Source of the DNA: an uncultured bacterium
GTDB taxonomy: Bacteria; Bacillota; Clostridia; Oscillospirales; Acutalibacteraceae
DNA length: 64,000 bases
Reading direction: 5' to 3'
Assembly (NCBI GenBank): GCA_905215855.1
Contig: CAJMRT010000005.1
Span: 17,896 to 81,895 of the forward strand
Made by a program: the position numbers and the translations under genes. The notes below the pieces were generated by a model, which had not been told where the DNA came from, did not search any database, and was given only the letters and a program-made list of their open reading frames with translations. Of this stretch, positions 59,268 through 64,000 are shown piece after piece; position 1 is the stretch's first letter, and every line of letters starts with the position of its first letter.

Positions 59268-59618
59268 ATGGAAAAAAACATTGAAGTATCCCTCTTGTTT
59301 GATTTTTACGGCGAGCTTTTAAAGCCCTCGGGCAAAAGGGCGGTTGATCTTTATTATAACGAAGATTTGTCGCTTGCGGAGGTTGCCGATGAAATGGGAA
59401 TAACAAGGCAGGGTGTGCGTGACAGTATCAAGCGCAGTGAGCAACAGCTTTTTGAGTTTGAAGAAAAGCTCGGTCTGTTCAAACAGTTCAGTAAGCTTGA
59501 GCAGGGGCTTGACGAAATTTCGGCTCTTGCACTTGAAATAAAAGAACTTTCACAGGATATGCAAATCACAGAGCTTGCGGATGTTATTATCCGAAAATCA
59601 GGCTCGCTGAAGGATTAA
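59268..59618 (+). CDS. ylxM: YlxM-family helix-turn-helix protein of the SRP operon
   Basis: 116 residues. The N-terminal half is a sigma-70 region-4-like helix-turn-helix (LYYNEDLSLAEVADEMGITRQGVRDSIKR); the C-terminal half is a Leu/Glu-rich helix pair. YlxM proteins are encoded with ffh and, in streptococci, bind the SRP RNA and modulate the FtsY/Ffh GTPase cycle despite the DNA-binding look. The ATG follows GGGAGCTG. The gene is 10 nt before ffh and shares its promoter. Confidence 0.93.
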   Translation: MEKNIEVSLLFDFYGELLKPSGKRAVDLYYNEDLSLAEVADEMGITRQGVRDSIKRSEQQLFEFEEKLGLFKQFSKLEQGLDEISALALEIKELSQDMQITELADVIIRKSGSLKD

Positions 59619-59628
59619 AGGAGTTTTT

Positions 59629-61038
59629 ATGGCGTTTGAAGGACTTGCAGATAAGCTTGGCAATGCGTTCAAAAAACTGAAAAACAAAGGCAAGCTTTCT
59701 GAAAAAGATGTTAAGGAAGCAATGCGAGAGGTTCGACTCGCACTTCTTGAGGCAGATGTAAACTACAAGGTTGCAAAGGACTTTACAAACAAAGTAACAG
59801 AGCGTGCCGTCGGTCAGGATGTTATGCAGAGTCTTACTCCCGCACAGATGGTTGTTAAGATTGTTGACGAGGAGCTTACAAGCCTTATGGGCGGCGAGGA
59901 CGCACGAATTGAGTTTGCGTCAAAGCCACCGACAGTCATTATGATGTGCGGTCTTCAGGGTTCGGGTAAAACAACCCACACGGCAAAGCTTGCAAAAATG
60001 CTGAAAAAGCAAGGCAGAAATCCTCTGCTTGCCGCCTGTGATGTTTACCGTCCCGCCGCTATTGACCAGTTGAAGGTTGTCGGTGAAAAGGCAGGCGTTC
60101 CTGTTTTTGAAATGGGAAAAGCAAATCCCGTTAAGATTGCAAAAGAGGCAATCAAGCGTGCAAAGGACTACGGAAACGATGTTGTTATTCTCGATACCGC
60201 AGGCCGACTTCATATTGATGAGGCTCTTATGGATGAGCTTAAAAACATCAAAAAAGAAGTTGAGCCAAACGAGATTTTGCTTGTTATCGACTCGATGACA
60301 GGTCAGGACGCAGTTAATGTTGCGAAGAGCTTTAACGAGCTTCTTGACATTACGGGCGTTATTCTAACAAAGCTTGACGGTGACACTCGAGGCGGTGCGG
60401 CACTTTCGGTAAAGGCTGTTACAGGCAGACCTATTAAATTTGCAGGTACAGGCGAAAAGCTTGACGATATTGAAGTTTTCCACCCCGACAGAATGGCAAG
60501 CCGTATTCTCGGCATGGGTGATGTGCTTACTCTCATTGAGGACGCACAGAATAAAATGGATGCCGAAAAAGCCGAAGAAATGGCTCAGAAGATGATGAGC
60601 AACAAATTCGACTTTAACGATTTGTACGATCAGTTTGAGCAGGTCAAGAAAATGGGACCGCTCAAGGGCATTCTCTCAAAAATTCCGGGCGTCGGAAAAC
60701 AGCTTGAGGGCGTTGACATTGACGACAGGCAGATTGACTGGGTTCAGGCAATTATCCTTTCAATGACCCCCGAAGAAAGAAGTCATCCGCACATTATGAA
60801 TCCGTCAAGAAAGCGCAGAATTGCGGCAGGTTCGGGCAGAAGCATTGAAGAGGTCAACCGACTTATCAAGCAGATTGACCAAATGCAGAAGATGATGCGT
60901 CAGATGACAAAGGGCGGAAAAGGCTCTAAGAAACGAAGAAAAATGAAAGGTCTTCCGGGGCTCGGCGGTATGCCGATGAACGGAATGGGCGGAATGGGCG
61001 GAATGGGCGGTCCTGACGGAATGCCTCCGTTCAAATAA
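59629..61038 (+). CDS. ffh: Signal recognition particle protein Ffh
   Basis: GTPase that binds signal sequences and SRP RNA for co-translational membrane targeting. 469 residues. The N domain (LADKLGNAFKKLKNKGKL) is followed by the G domain with GLQGSGKTTHTAKLA near residue 107, DTAGRLHIDEALMDEL near 190 and TKLDGDTRGGAALS near 246. The Met-rich M domain then has the RNA-binding helix-turn-helix (IMNPSRKRRIAAGSGRS). The last ~25 residues are a Gly/Met repeat tail typical of Clostridia. The start lies 10 nt after ylxM. Confidence 0.98.
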   Translation: MAFEGLADKLGNAFKKLKNKGKLSEKDVKEAMREVRLALLEADVNYKVAKDFTNKVTERAVGQDVMQSLTPAQMVVKIVDEELTSLMGGEDARIEFASKPPTVIMMCGLQGSGKTTHTAKLAKMLKKQGRNPLLAACDVYRPAAIDQLKVVGEKAGVPVFEMGKANPVKIAKEAIKRAKDYGNDVVILDTAGRLHIDEALMDELKNIKKEVEPNEILLVIDSMTGQDAVNVAKSFNELLDITGVILTKLDGDTRGGAALSVKAVTGRPIKFAGTGEKLDDIEVFHPDRMASRILGMGDVLTLIEDAQNKMDAEKAEEMAQKMMSNKFDFNDLYDQFEQVKKMGPLKGILSKIPGVGKQLEGVDIDDRQIDWVQAIILSMTPEERSHPHIMNPSRKRRIAAGSGRSIEEVNRLIKQIDQMQKMMRQMTKGGKGSKKRRKMKGLPGLGGMPMNGMGGMGGMGGPDGMPPFK

Positions 61039-61129
61039 CTAACATTTATCAAACATTAAACAAAAACAAAGTTTTTCATCCAATTACGGTTGGTGAATAT
61101 AAATTAACAATTTTTATGAGGTGAACATT

Positions 61130-61375
61130 ATGGCAGTAAAGATCAGACTTAGAAGAATGGGTTCAAAGAAGGCTCCTTTCTACAGAATAGTAGTTGCAGA
61201 TTCAAGATATCCGAGAAACGGTCGTTTCATTGAAGAAATCGGCACATATGATATTCTCAAGAAGCCTTCTGAGTTCAATGTTGACGCTGAAGCAGTTAAG
61301 AAGTGGATTGCTAACGGCGCTCAGCCCACAGACACAGTAAAGGCTCTTCTCAAGAAGAACGGCGTAATTGAATAA
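61130..61375 (+). CDS. rpsP: 30S ribosomal protein S16
   Basis: 81 residues from the ATG at 61130 behind GAGGTGA; a GTG 9 nt earlier overlaps that site. The sequence VKIRLRRMGSKKAPFYRIVV and the following ADSRYPRNGRFIEEIGTYD are diagnostic of S16. It stands about 90 nt after ffh and 23 nt before the KH-domain gene. The usual downstream partners rimM and trmD are elsewhere in the window. Confidence 0.98.
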   Translation: MAVKIRLRRMGSKKAPFYRIVVADSRYPRNGRFIEEIGTYDILKKPSEFNVDAEAVKKWIANGAQPTDTVKALLKKNGVIE

Positions 61376-61398
61376 TTGCGTTTCGGAAAGGACAAACA

Positions 61399-61632
61399 AT
61401 GAAGGATTTACTTGCAGTTATCGCAAAGGGTCTTGTTGACGATCCCGATTCCGTATCAGTTGAAGCAGATGCTCCCAACGAAGAGGGAACAGTTGTTTAC
61501 CATATTCATGTTGCAGAAAACGACATGGGCAGAATCATCGGTAAGCAGGGCAGAATTGCCAAGGCTATCCGCACAATTGCCCGCAGTGCCGCTATCCGCA
61601 GTGAAGAAAAAATCATGGTTGAAATCGACTGA
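61399..61632 (+). CDS. khpA: KH-domain RNA-binding protein KhpA
   Basis: 77 residues, a single KH domain with the GxxG loop in MGRIIGKQGRIAKAIRTIAR. KhpA (YlqC) pairs with KhpB/Jag in Gram-positives and binds many RNAs, affecting cell length and division timing. The ATG follows GGAAAGGA, 23 nt after rpsP, and a terminator follows within 20 nt, so this ends the operon. Confidence 0.95.
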   Translation: MKDLLAVIAKGLVDDPDSVSVEADAPNEEGTVVYHIHVAENDMGRIIGKQGRIAKAIRTIARSAAIRSEEKIMVEID

Positions 61633-61652
61633 TTGACGGTTGTAACCGAACA

Positions 61653-61682
61653 AAAAGCCTCCCTAACGGAAGGCTTTTTTAT
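61653..61682 (+). terminator. Terminator of the ffh-rpsP-khpA operon
   Basis: AAAGCCTCC/GG-A-AGGCTTT stem with one bulged A, CTAAC loop and six or more T. Confidence 0.8.
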
Positions 61683-61700
61683 TTTGCAAAAATCTCGCTA

Positions 61701-61778
61701 TACACTTTTCAATAGATTTTAGGTGTTAAAAAATACACTTTTCAATGAAATTCAAGAGTTAAGAACTACACTTTTCAA
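61701..61778. repeat. Three TACACTTTTCAA boxes at exactly 33-bp spacing
   Basis: The identical 12-mer TACACTTTTCAA begins at 61701, 61734 and 61767. Sequence between boxes is only partly similar (shared GTTAA). It lies between two terminators and contains no gene. Confidence 0.6.
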
Positions 61779-61804
61779 ATTATGAGCAAAAATTTGATGT
61801 AAAA

Positions 61805-61842
61805 AACACGGTGCAACCTATGTTTTATGGTTACACCGTGTT
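61805..61842 (-). terminator. Terminator of the small lipoprotein gene
   Basis: 14-bp stem AACACGGTGTAACC/GGTTGCACCGTGTT (one mismatch) with a 10-nt A-rich loop and TTTT on the minus strand; it may also act on the plus strand. Confidence 0.8.
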
Positions 61843-61881
61843 TTGTAAAATTGTTTAAATATAGGCAATTCTATGCTGTGA

Positions 61882-62376
61882 TTATTTTATCAGTTCTTCA
61901 AGCTGTGACTTATTATATTTGCTCTTATAGATGTCATAGCCTGCCGTGTCAAGGTTTATGTTTGCGTGCCTTTTGTCAGCCTGAACATAGACATTATCAC
62001 CCTTGACATATATCAAAACCCAAATGTCACGACTGGTATCTTTCAGGTATGATAAAAGAAGAACATAACTCGGTTCAACATCTATCGAATCCACCTTATT
62101 ATCAGATGTCATATATACCAAATCGTTAAATGACATCAACTTTTCGTTAAGGTTGTTTTTGTTTGATTTTGAAATGAGTTCATTAGTTTTGTAATCATAA
62201 AATTCAACTGAAAATTGGTTTGGATCTGCTGTCGGAGTAGTATCTGATAAAGCAGTTGTATCGGCTTCATCAGAAGTTTGAGCGTTATTTGACGCAACTT
62301 CACCACCACAACCTGTAAACAAAACAGAAGTTGAGATAATAACCGCCAACAAGATAATCGAGATAATTTTTTTCAT
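61882..62376 (-). CDS. Small secreted lipoprotein of unknown function
   Basis: 164 residues from the ATG at 62376 behind GAGGGTG. The signal peptide ends in the lipobox LFTGC (Cys about residue 23), followed by a Ser/Thr/Asp-rich linker (~25-55). The ~110-residue mature domain is mixed alpha/beta with FSVEFYDYKTNELI, VYMTSDNKVDSIDVEPSYVLLLSYLK and DIWVLIYVKGDNVYV. No enzyme motif or known domain is recognised. It is a single gene with its own promoter and terminator, downstream of and parallel to clpC. Confidence 0.75.
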   Translation of the reverse strand: MKKIISIILLAVIISTSVLFTGCGGEVASNNAQTSDEADTTALSDTTPTADPNQFSVEFYDYKTNELISKSNKNNLNEKLMSFNDLVYMTSDNKVDSIDVEPSYVLLLSYLKDTSRDIWVLIYVKGDNVYVQADKRHANINLDTAGYDIYKSKYNKSQLEELIK

Positions 62377-62408
62377 AATTAACACCCTCTTGTGTTTTTG
62401 TCGGTTTA

Positions 62409-62436
62409 ATTATACATCTTAAATTTATTTTGTCAA
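62409..62436 (-). promoter_or_regulatory. Promoter of the small lipoprotein gene
   Basis: Perfect TTGACA (62436-62431), 16-nt spacer, perfect TATAAT (62414-62409) on the minus strand. Confidence 0.75.
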
Positions 62437-62448
62437 GATATTCAAAAC

Positions 62449-62488
62449 AAAAAAATCAACCGCAAAGTTTTTCGCTCTGCGGTTGATT
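62449..62488 (-). terminator. Terminator of clpC
   Basis: Perfect 11-bp stem AATCAACCGCA/TGCGGTTGATT with a 13-nt loop and a T tract on the minus strand, 22 nt after the stop. Confidence 0.85.
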
Positions 62489-62510
62489 TTATTTTTATTA
62501 AGAATTACGC

Positions 62511-64000
62511 TTAGTTGGCGTTTGCTGTTGTAAAGGTAAACTGACCGTCTGCGAAATCGCAGGTAACTACTGCGCCGTCCTTGACCTTGCCCTCGAGCAT
62601 CTGCTCTGAAAGTGGGTCTTCAATCTCGTTCTGGATTGCACGGCGGAGAGGTCTTGCACCGTAGTTTTCGTCAAAGCCCTTGTCGGCAATCTCGCTGACT
62701 GCATTGTCTGTAAAGCTGATTTTAATATTCATCTTATCAAGACGGTTTTCAAGAGTTTTGAGCATCTTAACGGCAATCTGCTTAATTTCGTCCTTGTTGA
62801 GCTTGTTGAACACGATAATATCGTCAACACGGTTCAAGAATTCAGGACGGAATACCTTGCGGAGTTCGCCTGTTACAAGCTCCTTGATGTCCTTTTTCTC
62901 GCTCTTTTCGGCATTCTCATTTTCGGAATTAAAACCGAGTGAGCTCTGCTTTTCGGTGATAAGTCTTGCGCCGACATTAGAGGTCATTATGATAACGGTG
63001 TTCTTAAAGTCAACCGTTCTGCCCTGTGAGTCGGTAAGTCTGCCGTCCTCAAGAATCTGGAGGAGCATATTGAATACATCTGGGTGAGCCTTTTCAATCT
63101 CATCAAAAAGTACAACCGAATACGGTTTTCTTCTTACCTTTTCGGTGAGCTGACCGCCCTCTTCAAAGCCTACATATCCGGGCGGTGAGCCGATAAGCTT
63201 TGACACGGTGTGCTTCTCCATATATTCACTCATATCAAGACGGAGCATTGCATTTTCATCACCGAACATTGCCTCTGCAAGAGCCTTGCAAAGTTCTGTT
63301 TTACCGACACCCGTCGGACCGAGGAAGATAAACGAACCGACAGGTCTTTTCGGGTCTTTAAGACCTACTCTGCCTCGTCTGATAGCCTTTGCGATTGCAG
63401 TTACAGCCTCGCTCTGACCGATAACTCTTTCGTGGAGAACATTCTCCATGTTAAGAAGTCTTTCGCTTTCTTCCTTAGTAAGCTGAACAACAGGGATACC
63501 TGTCCATTCGGAAACAATCTTTGCGATATCCTCGGCAGTTACCTCACCGCTGTTGCCCTTCTGCTGTTCCTGCCACTTCTTCTTTGCATCGTCAAGCTTT
63601 GTCTGAAGTTCCTTCTGCTCATCACGAAGTCGTGCAGCCCTTTCAAAGTCCTGCTCGTTAATTGCGCTTGCCTTTTCTTTTTCATAGTCTGCAATTTCAT
63701 CTTCAAGCTCCTTTACATTATCAGGAGAAGTAAGAGATGCAAGCCTTACCTTTGACGCACCCTCATCAATAAGGTCAATTGCCTTATCGGGGAGGTAACG
63801 GTCTGCGATATATCTTGATGACAATGTTACTGCGGCATTGATTGCCTCATCGGTAATCTTAACCTTATGGTGTGCCTCGTAGCTGTCACGCAAGCCTTTA
63901 AGAATCTGTACAGCCTGTTCGGGAGTAGGCTCGCCAACCTTTACGGGCTGGAAACGACGCTCCAAAGCAGCATCTTTTTCAATATATTTTCTGTACTCGT
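62511..64000 (-). CDS. clpC: ATP-dependent Clp protease ATPase subunit ClpC, partial (5' end outside window)
   Basis: Hsp100 unfoldase that feeds ClpP. About 496 C-terminal residues are in view; the Clp N-domain and first Walker A lie beyond the window edge. Visible parts are the end of the first AAA+ module (RRFQPVKVGEPTPEQAV, RYLPDKAIDLIDEGA) and the middle coiled coil containing a UVR motif (NEQDFERAARLRDEQKEL), which separates ClpC from ClpB. The second AAA+ module has Walker A FLGPTGVGKTELCKALAE, Walker B VVLFDEIEKAHPDV and the arginine segment FRPEFLNRVDDI. It ends in a short Asn/Ala/Thr tail. ctsR and mcsAB, its usual neighbours, would be upstream, outside the window. Confidence 0.95.
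   Translation of the reverse strand, partial: EYRKYIEKDAALERRFQPVKVGEPTPEQAVQILKGLRDSYEAHHKVKITDEAINAAVTLSSRYIADRYLPDKAIDLIDEGASKVRLASLTSPDNVKELEDEIADYEKEKASAINEQDFERAARLRDEQKELQTKLDDAKKKWQEQQKGNSGEVTAEDIAKIVSEWTGIPVVQLTKEESERLLNMENVLHERVIGQSEAVTAIAKAIRRGRVGLKDPKRPVGSFIFLGPTGVGKTELCKALAEAMFGDENAMLRLDMSEYMEKHTVSKLIGSPPGYVGFEEGGQLTEKVRRKPYSVVLFDEIEKAHPDVFNMLLQILEDGRLTDSQGRTVDFKNTVIIMTSNVGARLITEKQSSLGFNSENENAEKSEKKDIKELVTGELRKVFRPEFLNRVDDIIVFNKLNKDEIKQIAVKMLKTLENRLDKMNIKISFTDNAVSEIADKGFDENYGARPLRRAIQNEIEDPLSEQMLEGKVKDGAVVTCDFADGQFTFTTANAN

Noticed and set aside
61701..61778. CRISPR array suggested by regular 33-bp spacing
   Set aside because: The repeated part is only 12 bp and the spacers resemble each other in part; no cas genes are near.

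Overview
This 64 kb window is an ordinary chromosomal stretch of a low-to-moderate-GC Gram-positive anaerobe. It most resembles a gut Clostridia member of the Oscillospirales/Ruminococcaceae type. Pointers are LL-diaminopimelate aminotransferase, type III glutamine synthetase, an ANTAR nitrogen regulator, a bile salt hydrolase, a ClC-F fluoride exporter, SpoVD/FtsW-type division genes and TTG/GTG starts behind strong AGGAGG-like ribosome sites. The genus is inference. I saw no rRNA, tRNA, CRISPR array, phage or insertion sequence.

Layout. 1-8.3 kb (minus): ANTAR regulator, carA, carB fused in frame to dapF, pyrG and a partial dapL, tightly spaced like one operon for glutamine-dependent carbamoyl phosphate and CTP synthesis plus two diaminopimelate genes. 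8.5-9.9 kb: a helix-turn-helix protein overlapping a HipA/CtkA-like kinase, with its own promoter and a palindromic operator. 10-20.6 kb: ammonium assimilation, with an AmtB-PII fusion, type III glutamine synthetase and glutamate synthase gltBD. The glnN and amtB leaders share a 5'-terminal hairpin with an A-N-N-G-N-N loop whose 3' half is the start of an intrinsic terminator, which fits control by the ANTAR protein nearby. gltB has a long structured leader of no class I recognise.

20.8-34 kb is mixed accessory and metabolic DNA: a 23S rRNA uridine methyltransferase, an AT-rich cohesin-like surface protein, an SNF2 helicase, a DinB-like gene with an in-frame stop, an AraC/GyrI-like gene with a one-base frameshift, a secreted protein, a flavodoxin, a fluoride riboswitch with its ClC-F gene, a bile salt hydrolase, and an operon joining a TAXI-type binding lipoprotein to a GltS symporter and a small basic protein.

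34-46.5 kb is the division and cell wall cluster, mraZ-rsmH-ftsL-spoVD-mraY-ftsW-murG-murA-ftsQ-ftsZ. It starts with a promoter followed by 10-bp-phased MraZ-type repeats, and it lacks ftsA and murC/D/E/F. 46.9-58.9 kb (minus) is housekeeping: coaD, rsmD, uvrC, HPr, trmD, rimM, mutS2, recO, a YqzL-like gene, era, dgkA, ybeY and phoH. 59-61.7 kb (plus) is the ylxM-ffh-rpsP-khpA operon. The window ends with a small lipoprotein gene and the 3' part of clpC.

Best candidates for something new: the TAXI-GltS-small protein operon with an attenuated leader, the shared hairpin/terminator leaders of the nitrogen genes, the HTH/kinase pair, the CarB-DapF fusion and the gltB leader.
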